Assembly (NCBI GenBank): GCA_030691385.1 | Contig: JAUYEI010000106.1 | Location: 1 to 52,668, forward strand | Length of the DNA: 52,668 bases | Source: Azonexus sp. | GTDB lineage: Bacteria; Pseudomonadota; Gammaproteobacteria; Burkholderiales; Rhodocyclaceae | Direction: 5' to 3' | Shown: positions 16,812 to 26,067 of the stretch, piece by piece | Numbering within the stretch: the first letter of the stretch is position 1 | Layout: every line of letters starts with the position of its first letter | The notes under the pieces: generated by a model | Told to the model about the DNA's origin: nothing | What the model saw: only the letters and a program-made list of their open reading frames with translations | Database searches by the model: none | Position numbers and translations under genes: made by a program

Positions 16812-19800
16812 ACTTGGGCTGTTTGCTTGCCAGATGCTGCCGGACGACTCTGGCCAAGGTATCGATATCCACCGGTTTGGCGACATGGTCGACCATGCCG
16901 GCGGCAAGACACTTTTCGCGCTCTTCGCTGAAGGCGTGGGCAGTCTGGGCAATGACGGGAAGCCCCGGATAGGCCGCCAGTATGCGGCTCGCCGCTTCGT
17001 AACCATCCATCTCCGGCATCTGCAGATCCATCAGCACGACATCGTAAGCGTCCCTGCCATCACGCAGCACGCGTTCGACTGCCGCCTGGCCGTTGTCGAC
17101 CATCACGACCAGAGCGCCGCATTCCTTCAGCGCCTCTTGCAACACCAGCTGATTGATCTTTTCGTCCTCGGCGACGAGGATGGAAACTCCGACCAGCGAT
17201 TTCCGGGCAAACTGCGCCACGCCCTCCGGCCCAGTGACGCTTGCCTTATCTTTCACTTCCGGCTTGATGTACGGAAAACGAAACTCAACGCTGGTCCCGG
17301 TGCCGGGCTGGCTGGTAACCTGGATATCGCCATTCATCAATTCGAGGATACGTTTGCTGATGGCCAGGCCCAGACCCGTTCCGCCAAATTTTCGGCTGGC
17401 CGAGGCATCGGCCTGCTGGAAGGGGTTAAACAGCGCCGCGAGCTGCGTAGCGTCCATGCCGATACCGGTATCGCCAACCTTGAACACCAGCCAGTCGCTG
17501 TCAAGCGCCAGCGACAGTCGGACATGACCAGCGGCGGTAAATTTGACCGCGTTGGAAAGAACGTTGAGCAGCACCTGCCCCATGCGCAATGGATCGCTGA
17601 TACAAGTGCGCGGCAGGTCGGATGCCAGTTCGACCTGAAGATCAAGTTGCTTGACCTCGGCCCGATCACGCAGCAGATCGAGCGAATGCTCAACTATCTC
17701 GGCAAGTACAACCTCAGTCTGTTCGATGCGCAGCTTGCCGGCCTCTATCTTGGAAAAATCGAGGATGTCGTTGATCACGCCAAGCAGACGATTGCCGGAA
17801 AGCTGGATCTTGGCAAAGGCGTCGCGGGCCTTCTCGGCATTCTGGAAATTACGGTGACCAATCTGGGCGAAACCCAGCACGCCATTGAGCGGCGTACGAA
17901 TCTCATGACTCATGTTGGCGAGAAACTCGCTCCTCACCCGGGCCAGACTCTCTGCCGCCACCAGGGCTTGCTCCCTGGCCTGTGCGGCGGCACGCTGGAT
18001 GCTGACATCGACAAAACTGGTCACTGCACCAACGATCACCCGATCCTGAAGCATGGGATGAGTGGCGTACATGACCGGGATGGGATGGCCATCGGCATGC
18101 CAATACACCTCATCGTCAACGCGAACATTCTGACCAACCCGCAAAGCGTTGTAGCTCGGGCAATCGGCGGCTGGGTACGGCGAACCGTCCGGCCGGCTAT
18201 GATGTAAAAGCGCATGCGCCTTGCGGCCAATCACCTGCTCGGTGGCATAGCCAAGGATCGCACAGGCTGCGGGGTTGATGAAAGTGATGACGCCATCGCA
18301 ATCGATCCCGTAGAGACCATCGGCGCTGGAATGCAGGATGTGGCTGGCGCGTGCCTCGGTCTGCATGAGTTCGGAAGTGCGCTGCTGAACGAGCCCCTCC
18401 AGATGACGCTGGTGCTGTTCCAGTTCGGCCTCGATTTGCTTGCGCTCCGAGATCTCCCTGAACACATTGACCGCCCCGGTGATTTCTCCATCACGCTCAA
18501 CAGGCGATACCGTAAATTCGACCGGAAAAGATGTGCCATCCGTGCGCCAATACAGGCTGTCGCTGACATGTCGCTGCTCACCGTCATGCAGCGTCTTGAA
18601 CACCGCACAGTCGGCGCGGGCAACCAGATTGCCGTCTCTGTCGTGGTGGTGCGTCAAGGCATGGAGATCGAAGCCGACACCCTCCCCCGCGCGCCAGCCA
18701 AACATTTTTTGCGCCGCCGGATTGACGAAAACCACCTTGCCATCGAGATCGACCCCGCAGATCCCTTCCGCTGCCGACGACAGGATCAGTTCGCTCTGCC
18801 GCCACGCTGCCTCCGTGGCGCGATTGGACGCTTCCAGCTTGGCGGTGTATTCGGCATCCTGACGAATGAGCGCTTCCTGGTCAGCCTCACTGCGTTTCCA
18901 GCCACGACTGATCAAGATCGTTGAAATCAGGGTCACCAGCAAGAACAGTCCACTCAGTGCGCTGATACCCAGCGAATCGTTCCGCCAATCCTCGAGATAA
19001 TCGTCATCGGCCAGACCGACGATCAAATAGAGAGGGTACTGACCTACCTGGCGGAAATGGAAGGTTCTGGAAATCCCGTCCACCCCTGAACGGGTATGGT
19101 ATTGGGCGGTTGCTTTATCCGAATTGAGCAGGGCCCGCAACTCTGCGGACGGTGTGCTGCGACCGACGGTAGCGCCCTGGGAATCCGCTTTCGTGTAGCG
19201 CGCAATCAGATTGCTTTTATCCCACAGCCCGACATTTCCGCGTTCCCCAAGATCAACCTTGGAAAACATGGCAATAAAATTGGCGACCGAAATCGCCACA
19301 TGAACGTCACCGGCGAATGAGCCATCAGGGTTGTTGATCCGTCGGCCGAGGGTGATCATCCATTTTTCGGCTGCCCGTCCCATGATCGGCGCCGAAAAGA
19401 CCAGCCCGGCATCTGGATCGTCGCGCAGGCGAATGAATTGGGGACGATCGGCGATGCTGGCGTTGCGCACCTTCACATCATTGACCGCATAGCGAATGAT
19501 GCCATCGGCGTCGACGACACGCAGACCCAGCGCTTCCGGAATCAGGGCATCCTGATGCGCCATGAAAGACTCGAGAGCCGCCCGCTTGATTCCCCCGCTG
19601 GCCATCTGCCGGGATACCTCGTCACCGAGCATGTGCAGCGAGATATCGATCTTGCTGATAAAACCGGAAAGGCTTTCTTCGAGAATTCTCGAGTAATTTT
19701 CGGTCAGGGTAACGGCCTGGGCAACTTTCTCGGCGCGGTTCCGCTCGATCACCAGGACAGTCATGCCGATCACGAACAGGTTGATCAAGCAGACGCCCAG

Positions 19801-19866
19801 CCACAGCAGCCGAATGTAGCCATGCCGTCTCTTTGTGGACGCGATCAAGCCTGGATCACCTGTCAT
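16810..19866 (-). CDS. hybrid sensor histidine kinase with Cache, two PAS domains and receiver
   Basis: The product has about 1018 residues. It has a first transmembrane helix (~17-39), a periplasmic dCache-like region (~45-300; 'RPQFIRLRDDPDAGLVFSAP'), a second helix (~305-325), two PAS/PAC domains (~365-490 and 500-625), HisKA with the phospho-acceptor His in 'NMSHEIRTPLNGVLGF', a HATPase domain with 'GDTGIGMD' and 'GTGLGLAISKRI', and a receiver with 'VVLMDLQMPEMDGYEA'. The signal is unknown. The start at 19866 has AGGAA; an in-frame start at 19938 would add 24 residues without family features. There is no adjacent response regulator or partner. It is convergent with fabI. Confidence 0.88.
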   Translation of the reverse strand: MTGDPGLIASTKRRHGYIRLLWLGVCLINLFVIGMTVLVIERNRAEKVAQAVTLTENYSRILEESLSGFISKIDISLHMLGDEVSRQMASGGIKRAALESFMAHQDALIPEALGLRVVDADGIIRYAVNDVKVRNASIADRPQFIRLRDDPDAGLVFSAPIMGRAAEKWMITLGRRINNPDGSFAGDVHVAISVANFIAMFSKVDLGERGNVGLWDKSNLIARYTKADSQGATVGRSTPSAELRALLNSDKATAQYHTRSGVDGISRTFHFRQVGQYPLYLIVGLADDDYLEDWRNDSLGISALSGLFLLVTLISTILISRGWKRSEADQEALIRQDAEYTAKLEASNRATEAAWRQSELILSSAAEGICGVDLDGKVVFVNPAAQKMFGWRAGEGVGFDLHALTHHHDRDGNLVARADCAVFKTLHDGEQRHVSDSLYWRTDGTSFPVEFTVSPVERDGEITGAVNVFREISERKQIEAELEQHQRHLEGLVQQRTSELMQTEARASHILHSSADGLYGIDCDGVITFINPAACAILGYATEQVIGRKAHALLHHSRPDGSPYPAADCPSYNALRVGQNVRVDDEVYWHADGHPIPVMYATHPMLQDRVIVGAVTSFVDVSIQRAAAQAREQALVAAESLARVRSEFLANMSHEIRTPLNGVLGFAQIGHRNFQNAEKARDAFAKIQLSGNRLLGVINDILDFSKIEAGKLRIEQTEVVLAEIVEHSLDLLRDRAEVKQLDLQVELASDLPRTCISDPLRMGQVLLNVLSNAVKFTAAGHVRLSLALDSDWLVFKVGDTGIGMDATQLAALFNPFQQADASASRKFGGTGLGLAISKRILELMNGDIQVTSQPGTGTSVEFRFPYIKPEVKDKASVTGPEGVAQFARKSLVGVSILVAEDEKINQLVLQEALKECGALVVMVDNGQAAVERVLRDGRDAYDVVLMDLQMPEMDGYEAASRILAAYPGLPVIAQTAHAFSEEREKCLAAGMVDHVAKPVDIDTLARVVRQHLASKQPK

Positions 19867-20014
19867 ACCCGTTCCTGAGCAGTTGCATTCTGCGATGCTC
19901 GTTCCACGAAGCCGGCAAAACCCGCTTCCCTTGAGCATCTACCTACTGCGAGGAGAATAGCATTCCCCTTATGGAGCGCCTACAGAGATTGCAGTCAAAC
20001 GGCATCTGAAAATG

Positions 20015-20040
20015 AAAAAGCGGGCCGCAGCCCGCTTTTT
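20015..20040. terminator. rho-independent terminator of ppiD
   Basis: A stem of GCGGG and CCCGC with A5 on one side and T5 on the other is symmetrical, so it can work in both directions. It lies 18 bases after the ppiD stop. Confidence 0.85.
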
Positions 20041-20057
20041 GTTGACCAATCCGCTAT

Positions 20058-21944
20058 TTACTTGTCTTTCGACTCCAGCGCGGCCTGATTGATCTCCACC
20101 TTGTAACGGCTGCGCAGGGCCGCCAGATAGAGCTGAACTTCCTCCTGGGCGGCCAGATTGCCCAGTTGCTTGAGCATCCCCTGCTTGCGGGCATCGTCGA
20201 GCTTTTCGCCGGTATCGATCCTGGTCAGCTTGTACAGTGCGTAGCCGGAACCCGGCAATTCGACCCCCGTGTAGGAAGGCAACTTGCCGGTTTCCATGCG
20301 GAACACCGACTGGGCTGCCGGCGGCGGAAGCTGGCGGGCATCCATGCGCGATACGCTCTTTGCTGCCCCCCAGGCCAGCTTGTCCTCGCCCTTCTTGAGG
20401 GCATCCAGATGAGCTTCGCCATCCTTGCTGGCCAGAACCTGGGCTTCCTTGTTCTTGAGTAGGGTTTCGATGCTGGCCTTCACGCCGTCGAACGGCTGCA
20501 ATGCCTTCGCCTTGTAATCGACCAGACGAGCTGCGACCAGCGTATTGGTGGCGATTTCGACGGCTTCGGTGTTGCGGCGGTTCTTGACGGAATCTTCCGA
20601 GAACAGCGCAGCCATGAGTTTTTCATTACCGAGCGCCCCGTTGGCCGGATTGGCCTGGCGGGCCAGCCAGTCTGAGGACTTGATGACCAGCTTGAACTTG
20701 TCGGCCACCGGCTTGAGGCTGTCCGACTGTTCATAAACCATGTTGCTGAAGGTTTCAGCGGCTTCGGCAAACTTGCGGGCACCGGCGGCCTTCTTGAGCT
20801 CAGCCTCGATTTCGCCCCGCACTTCGGCCAGTGGCTTTTCCTTGGCGGCGTGGATGCCCGTCAACTTGATGATGTGGAAACCGAAATCGGACTCGACCAC
20901 GCCGGAAATCTCGCCTTCCTTGAGGCTCATGGTCGCGTCATCGAAGGACTTGACCATCATGCCGCGCCCGAAGAAGCCGAGATCGCCACCCTTGGAGGCC
21001 GAACCCGGATCGTCGGAATTTTTCCTGGCGAGGTCGGCAAACGCCGCCGGATTCTTGCGGATATCTGCCAGCAGTTCTTCGGCCTTGGCTTTCGCCTTGT
21101 CCTTGCCGAGCTTTTCCGAGGCGATCAGGATGTGGCTGGCGCGGCGCTCTTCCGGCACCAGGAAACGATCCTTGTGACCGTCGTACCAGGCCTTGATCTC
21201 GGCATCGGTAACGGCCAGCTGGCTGGCGATGGATTCCATCGAGAGTACGACGTATTCGGCCTTGGCCTGCTCCGGGACCTCGAACTCCTTGGCGTTCTCG
21301 TCGTAAAACTTTTTGGCCGCATCGTCGGCCAGCTTGACCTTGCCGAGGTAGGCGTCGCGGCTCAGACGAACTTCCATGACCTCGCGCTTCTCGGTCTGCG
21401 CGGCCAGCACGCGGTCGGCGACGGAGCGCGACACCACGCCGGACTGGCCGATGGCGCCGGCAAGCTGCTGCAGGGTCAGGTCCTGGCGCAGCTGCGCCTC
21501 GAAACCGGCCGGCGACATGCCCTGGGCACGCAAGGCGGCTTCGTAGCGCTCGGTGGAGAAATTGCCGTCCACCTTGAAAGCTTCGATGGCACCGATGGCC
21601 TGGCGCAGGGCACCGTCACCGGCGAACATGTGTTTCTTGCCGGCCTCGATGACGAGCAGGCGCTGATTGATCAGGTCGTCGAGAATCGCCTTGCGGGCTT
21701 CAGGATTTTCCAACATCTTGGGGTCGAACTGAGCGCCCATCTGCGTGCGCAGGCGCTCCTGCTGCTCGCGCAAGGTCTGCTGGAACTGTTGCTGGGTAAT
21801 CTTGATATCGCCTATGGTGGCGACATCGCCGCCGGAAGCGTCGTTGCGCATGTAGGACTCAACGCCGAAAAAGGCAAATGGCAGCGTGATCAGCACCAGA
21901 AAGACCTGGACGATTCTTTTGTTGTTGCGGACTGCGTCGAACAT
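20058..21944 (-). CDS. ppiD: PpiD-like periplasmic peptidyl-prolyl isomerase/chaperone
   Basis: The product has 628 residues, the usual length. The N-terminus 'MFDAVRNNKRIVQVFLVLITLPFAFF' is a single membrane anchor, given here as the stretch 1-36. A SurA-N-like chaperone region follows (~35-200), then a parvulin domain at ~265-355 ('ASHILIASEKLGKDKAKAKA', 'GGDLGFFGRGMM', 'ESDFGFHIIKLT') and an alpha-helical C-terminal region. It helps outer-membrane proteins to fold at the Sec translocon. In many proteobacteria it follows lon and hupB; here the upstream neighbour is a decayed YjbQ-type gene and repeats, which suggests a rearrangement. Confidence 0.92.
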   Translation of the reverse strand: MFDAVRNNKRIVQVFLVLITLPFAFFGVESYMRNDASGGDVATIGDIKITQQQFQQTLREQQERLRTQMGAQFDPKMLENPEARKAILDDLINQRLLVIEAGKKHMFAGDGALRQAIGAIEAFKVDGNFSTERYEAALRAQGMSPAGFEAQLRQDLTLQQLAGAIGQSGVVSRSVADRVLAAQTEKREVMEVRLSRDAYLGKVKLADDAAKKFYDENAKEFEVPEQAKAEYVVLSMESIASQLAVTDAEIKAWYDGHKDRFLVPEERRASHILIASEKLGKDKAKAKAEELLADIRKNPAAFADLARKNSDDPGSASKGGDLGFFGRGMMVKSFDDATMSLKEGEISGVVESDFGFHIIKLTGIHAAKEKPLAEVRGEIEAELKKAAGARKFAEAAETFSNMVYEQSDSLKPVADKFKLVIKSSDWLARQANPANGALGNEKLMAALFSEDSVKNRRNTEAVEIATNTLVAARLVDYKAKALQPFDGVKASIETLLKNKEAQVLASKDGEAHLDALKKGEDKLAWGAAKSVSRMDARQLPPPAAQSVFRMETGKLPSYTGVELPGSGYALYKLTRIDTGEKLDDARKQGMLKQLGNLAAQEEVQLYLAALRSRYKVEINQAALESKDK

Positions 21945-22060
21945 GAGGAGAAAAATCCTTCGAATGCGTTCAAAAAGGCAAAGGCAGCTTGCCCAAAAGG
22001 CCGAATGATACCGTAGTTTTAAGTGTGTTTTTCTGAGTATTCCTGTGTAGACAAATCAAC

Positions 22061-22334
22061 TACTGGCCTTCACCGAGAATGCCGACGCCAGCGTCCGCAG
22101 CGATCTCTCAAGGTTGATGCAACGCTGGGCGCCGGACGGCGATCCAGCCTGTCGCGACGACCTCGAAGGCGACGACATGACCACCCTCACGCCCACTCGC
22201 TGCTCACCGGCGTTTCGCTGATTGTCCCGTTCGCCAACGGCCACCTGCTGCTTGGCGCCTGGCAAGGCATCTATCTGTTCGAGCACCGCATACAGGAGCA
22301 TCGCCGCGAAATCGTCGTGATGCTGACCGGCTGA
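22061..22334 (+). pseudogene. YjbQ / UPF0047 family remnant, 5'-truncated and frameshifted
   Basis: In one frame the sequence from 22069 reads 'FTENADASVRSDLSRLMQRW' and then 'APDGDPACRDDLEGDD', which is the middle of the YjbQ (UPF0047, secondary thiamine-phosphate synthase) family. After ~22180 the match continues in the next frame: 'HSLLTGVSLIVPFANG', then 'LLLGAWQGIYLFEHR' and 'EIVVMLTG' up to the stop. The N-terminal ~half, with the usual HTSA motif, is missing. This is seen in the sequence by eye; the family assignment comes from knowledge of its conserved C-terminus. It lies between ppiD and an MITE-like element, and marks a damaged locus. Confidence 0.8.
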
Positions 22335-22492
22335 CCGCTTCCCGACGTCATGCGCGTGTAGCACGTCCGGGTGCTGTCGTGTTTTTGAGACAGGCGAATT
22401 CGCCGGAAATACGGGGAAACCCCGGGATTCAGGTGAAACCATGTCGCCGCATGGCGACAAACAGCAACCCGTTGACAAAATAAAGCCTTTAA
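22335..22492. other. intergenic stretch after the YjbQ remnant
   Basis: I see no gene. Short GC-rich inverted repeats occur (GGGGAAACCCC at ~22413; CGCCGCATGGCG at ~22446) which could be transcript ends. The last bases, CTTTAA, recur on the other side of the repeat element. Confidence 0.5.
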
Positions 22493-22726
22493 CCTTGAAA
22501 CCTCGGTTGGACGTGGCAGATGGTGCGCCTGGGCGGGATGGCCGGCGCCAAGCGACGCCGCAGCAGGCCCATGCCTGCAAGAAGGAGCGACAAAACCGGG
22601 CGCCCGACCAGGCGTGCCAGCGGCCATGTAGCGCTGTCAGCCAAGGGGTGAATCGCCTCGAAGGCGCAAAGGCCTGTATTCAGGCGGCTGGCCAAGGCTG
22701 GATAAGCGGTCAACTGAGGTTTCAAG
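22493..22726 (-). mobile_element. MITE-like element, copy 1
   Basis: The element is 234 bp with terminal inverted repeats CTTGAAACCTC-GTTG and CAAC-GAGGTTTCAAG. CTTTAA flanks both sides (22486-22491 and 22727-22732), a candidate target-site duplication. Most of the minus strand is an open frame of about 78 codons (stop at 22489) with 'LCAFEAIHPL' and 'GRPVLSLLLAGM', shared with copy 2. No transposase is encoded. It would be moved in trans by an enzyme not found in this window. Confidence 0.8.
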
Positions 22727-22751
22727 CTTTAAATGTCAACATATTGCAAAT

Positions 22752-22767
22752 TGGCCCGGTAGTTGCA
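22752..22767 (+). promoter_or_regulatory. sigma-54 promoter
   Basis: TGGCCCGGTAGTTGCA matches the -24/-12 consensus TGGCACG-N4-TTGCA with one mismatch and has the invariant GG and GC at the correct spacing. It lies 24 bases upstream of the ATG at 22791 and 49 bases upstream of the ATG at 22816. An RpoN-dependent activator is needed for such promoters. Confidence 0.75.
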
Positions 22768-22815
22768 TTAGCTAACGGAGGACCTTACCCATGCACAGAC
22801 CAGGGCACAACAAAC

Positions 22816-23157
22816 ATGACACACAAGACACCACACTTCGCGCCGGTCACCGGCTTCATGCGGCAGATCAGCCTTTCCATCCTGATGCCCTTCTTCCGGA
22901 GAACAGACAGCCCGCCAGTGCAATGCCCGAAGTTCGACTCGTCCGTTTTTTCACGGCCGGATCAATCCGAACTGCTCGCCATGGAAGAAGAAATCTGCCC
23001 GCTGGTCGAAGCGGAGGTCTATCTCGTCTATGGCCGCAAGGCCGACGCCGAAAGGGTGCTCGCTGACGGCGTCAAAAAGAGACGCATCACGGCCGACGAG
23101 GTTGCCCGATTCTGGTCGGAGCAAAGCAACACCCGAGGCCGGACGCCTGCGAACTGA
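22816..23157 (+). CDS. small protein of unknown function under a sigma-54 promoter
   Basis: The product has 113 residues. The C-terminal ~65 residues ('EEEICPLVEAEVYLVYGRKA', then 'DAERVLADGVKKRRITADEV') look like the tetratricopeptide-like tail found in FimV-type proteins, 'EVYLVYGR...AERVL', where it mediates protein contacts. The N-terminal part has a hydrophobic run ('QISLSILMPFF'). The strong ribosome site GGAGGA (22777-22782) is best placed for the ATG at 22791, which is in another frame and encodes an 91-residue sequence without family features. The real start may therefore be lost to a small indel, or the ATG at 22816 may be used. The gene follows the MITE-like element. Confidence 0.5.
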   Translation: MTHKTPHFAPVTGFMRQISLSILMPFFRRTDSPPVQCPKFDSSVFSRPDQSELLAMEEEICPLVEAEVYLVYGRKADAERVLADGVKKRRITADEVARFWSEQSNTRGRTPAN

Positions 23158-23755
23158 AGCGGCTCCGGCAAAAATCGACTGGCGGCAAGAGACGATGAGC
23201 AAGTCGGCGCGCCACCATCTGCACGCCCCGACAAATGCCATGTGACTTCCCGGAAACATTCCAATATATTTCGCATGAATAAATATCTTTATTCATGATG
23301 AATTGAACCATTTCCTCATCATCACCGTCCACCGCCTTACAACACTGTTTCAGTTTGACCCGAAACCGCATGCAAATATGCTTATGCGCTAATTCACATT
23401 GAATTCCGTAGGGCAGCGAATCCAGAAACCACAACTTTTCAGAACGAACTTTCTGACGCAGCACGATGTTGTAACAGGCTTCACATTCGACCGCATTCGG
23501 CCGGTCGTACCGAACAAGCAATGACACTTTCACCTGCGTCACTCGATGACGCGGGGCAGATATTCAGGGCTCCTGCCCTGGCGTGGCTGGATCACTCATC
23601 CGCCCCGCCCTTCGATCCCGCCTTGAGGGATTTCTTGGTGGCAACCCGGATGACAGCGGGAGCTTTGTTTCCGCCAACATGGCCGGGGCCGGCAGAAGTA
23701 TCGATGAGATCGTGAATGGAATGGCCGCTGGCCGTCCCGCAGAAAGGAGCCCGTC
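23158..23755. other. intergenic region upstream of the injection-system operon
   Basis: Nearly 600 bases hold no gene that I can support. The part at ~23240-23500 is clearly lower in GC than the rest of the window and contains the palindrome at 23274-23297. A short open frame (23521-23715, 64 codons) has no ribosome site and no family features. The promoter of the operon is expected here. AAAGGAG at ~23741 serves the sheath gene. Confidence 0.6.
23274..23297. promoter_or_regulatory. perfect palindrome in AT-rich region before the eCIS operon
   Basis: CATGAATAAA pairs with TTTATTCATG over a four-base centre (TATC). The ten-base arms match without a mismatch. It may be an operator for a regulator of the operon, or a terminator for the small gene upstream; the A/T-rich arms fit an operator better. 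Confidence 0.55.
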
Positions 23756-26038
23756 ATGCCCGTACAGCTTGCTTCCCCCGGGGTTTACATCCAGGAAGTT
23801 TCGAGCGGAGTCCGCACCATTGCCGGCGTCGCCACCTCGGTCGCCGCCTTCCTCGGCGCCGCGTCCCGAGGGCCGATCAACAAGGCGACCCGGATCTACA
23901 GCTTTGCCGATTTCGAGCGCGCTTTCGGCGGCCTCTCGGCCGATTCGGAGATGAGCTACGGGGTGCGCCAGTTCTTCATCAACGGCGGCACCGATGCGTG
24001 GATCGTCCGCGTCGTCAAGAGCGCCGCGCCGGCCAGCCGGGCCCTGCTGAATTCGACGCCCATCACGGTGTTGACCGTAACCGCGCTCGATGCCGGCGCT
24101 TCCGGCAACGCCATCCAGGTCCGCGTCGATCATGCGACGGCCAACCCGGGCAGCACCTTCAACATGACGTTCATCCGCAGCAGCGACGGTCGGGCCGAAC
24201 AGTATCCGAATGTCTCGATGAACTCGGCCGACGCCCGCTACCTGCCCGATCTGGTCAATGGCGTGTCGCAGCTGGTCAAGATCAGCCGGGACGTTCCCCA
24301 GCTCACGCTCAACGGCCTGACTGCCGGCACCTCGACGAGCGGCACGCTGGCCGATGTGCAGACCCTGCTCGACGCCACCCACACCGATTTCCGCGTCGTG
24401 GTCAACGGCCTGCCGCCGGTCACCGTCAGCATCACGTTGCCGGCCGACATTGCCGGCGGCACCGCAACCCAGCGCCTCACCGCGCTGGCCGAAGCGATCC
24501 GCCTCAAGGTCAAGGCGCAGGCCGGCGGCAAGGCTGCGCTGGATGATTTTTCCTGCACGCGCAGCGGCAACACGCTGGTCATGGCCTCCGGTACCGGCGG
24601 CGAATTCTCTTCCGTCCGCATCCTGCCCGGCAGCAGCAACAACGCCGCCGGCGTGCTCAAGCTCGGCGTCGCCAATGGCGGCATCGAAGTCGATGCCGTC
24701 GCCAGCCTGCGCCCGGTGCCGATGCCCGACCCGGCAACGCTGACCAGCGGCGCCTTCGCCGCCACCGATCTCGACGCCCTGCCCGACGCCACCCACACCA
24801 GCCTGCGCATCAGCCTCGACGGCTATGGGCCGGATGTCGTCGATCTCGGCAGCGCGGCCGCGGCCGGCGCCAACCTCGCGGCCAAACTCGGCGACATGGC
24901 CAGCCGGCTGCAGGCCGCCGTGCGCGCCCTGAAACCGGGCAATCCGGCCTACGCCAACTTCACCGCCACGGCGACCGCCACCACGCTCGTCCTGGCCAGC
25001 GGCTCGCGCGGCGCCGGTTCGGCCATCGCCGTCAGCGCCGCACCGGCCAACGACCTCGCCGCCGGCCTGCATCTGCTGGCCGGTGCCACGCTGGCCGCGC
25101 CGCCGACCGATGCCTTCCTCGGCGGCGGCACCGAAACACCCTACGGGCCGGCCGATGTCTATCCGGCCTTCATCGGCAGCCGGGCCAATCGCGAGGGGCT
25201 GTATGCGCTGGAGGATGCCGACCTCTTCAACATCCTCGTCATGCCCGGCATCACCGACCCCGGCGTACTGGCCGATGCCGCCTCGTATTGCCAGGAGCGC
25301 CGCGCCTTCTTCATCGTCGATGCGCCGCCCACGGCCACCAGCGTCGCCACCATGGTCACCGCCGCCTCCGGCACCGAGCTGCCGAAATCCGATCACGCTG
25401 CGGTCTATTTCCCCTGGACCTACGTCGCCGATCCGCTCAAGAACGGCAAGCCGCGCCTGACGCCACCCGGCGGCACGATGGCCGGCCTTTACGCGCGCAC
25501 CGACGGCAACCGCGGCGTCTGGAAGGCGCCGGCCGGCACCGACGCCAACCTGGCCGGTGTGCAGGCTATGGCCGTGCCGATGACCGATGGTGAAAACGGC
25601 AGCCTCAATCCCATCGGCGTCAATTGCCTGCGCACCTTCCCGGTCTATGGCGCGATTGCCTGGGGGGCCCGCACCCTGCGCGGCGCCGACCAGATGGCGT
25701 CCGAATACAAATACGTGCCGGTGCGCCGCCTGGCGCTCTACATCGAGGAGTCGCTTTACCGCGGCACGCAATGGGTGGTTTTCGAGCCGAACGACGAACC
25801 GCTGTGGGCGCAGATCCGCCTCAACATCGGCGCCTTCATGAACGGCCTGTTCCGCCAGGGCGCTTTCCAGGGCAGCTCGCCGCGCGATGCCTACCTCGTC
25901 AAGTGCGACCGCGAAACGACGACGCAGGACGACATCAATCGCGGCGTGGTGAACATCCTGGTCGGCTTCGCCCCGCTCAAGCCGGCCGAATTCGTGGTCA
26001 TCAGCATCCAGCAGCTGGCTGGGCAGATCCAGGTCTGA
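23756..26038 (+). CDS. contractile injection system sheath protein
   Basis: The product has 760 residues. It begins 'MPVQLASPGVYIQEVSSGVR', the family's GVYI-E start, and ends with the conserved sheath core ('RLALYIEESLYRGTQWVVFE', 'LFRQGAFQGSSPRDAYLVKC', 'GFAPLKPAEFVVI'). These parts polymerise around the tube and contract. Between them, residues ~200-460 hold two tandem ~138-residue units that each start with DATHT ('DATHTDFRVVVNG' at ~206, 'DATHTSLRISLDG' at ~344), which probably form extra surface domains. AAAGGAG lies eight bases before the start. It is the first gene of the operon. Confidence 0.93.
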   Translation: MPVQLASPGVYIQEVSSGVRTIAGVATSVAAFLGAASRGPINKATRIYSFADFERAFGGLSADSEMSYGVRQFFINGGTDAWIVRVVKSAAPASRALLNSTPITVLTVTALDAGASGNAIQVRVDHATANPGSTFNMTFIRSSDGRAEQYPNVSMNSADARYLPDLVNGVSQLVKISRDVPQLTLNGLTAGTSTSGTLADVQTLLDATHTDFRVVVNGLPPVTVSITLPADIAGGTATQRLTALAEAIRLKVKAQAGGKAALDDFSCTRSGNTLVMASGTGGEFSSVRILPGSSNNAAGVLKLGVANGGIEVDAVASLRPVPMPDPATLTSGAFAATDLDALPDATHTSLRISLDGYGPDVVDLGSAAAAGANLAAKLGDMASRLQAAVRALKPGNPAYANFTATATATTLVLASGSRGAGSAIAVSAAPANDLAAGLHLLAGATLAAPPTDAFLGGGTETPYGPADVYPAFIGSRANREGLYALEDADLFNILVMPGITDPGVLADAASYCQERRAFFIVDAPPTATSVATMVTAASGTELPKSDHAAVYFPWTYVADPLKNGKPRLTPPGGTMAGLYARTDGNRGVWKAPAGTDANLAGVQAMAVPMTDGENGSLNPIGVNCLRTFPVYGAIAWGARTLRGADQMASEYKYVPVRRLALYIEESLYRGTQWVVFEPNDEPLWAQIRLNIGAFMNGLFRQGAFQGSSPRDAYLVKCDRETTTQDDINRGVVNILVGFAPLKPAEFVVISIQQLAGQIQV

Positions 26039-26067
26039 TTCTGAAACGAATGTCGAGGAGATAAAAA

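Noticed and set aside
23087..23542. Minus-strand open frame of 151 codons in the AT-rich region
   Set aside because: It starts at GTG without a ribosome site, overlaps the 3' end of the small sigma-54-controlled gene and shows no family features or typical codon use.
23564..25771. Long minus-strand open frame opposite the sheath gene
   Set aside because: It is the Gly/Arg/Asp-rich mirror frame of a GC-rich gene; the sheath on the plus strand is clearly the real one. The same holds for other long antisense frames over the eCIS operon.
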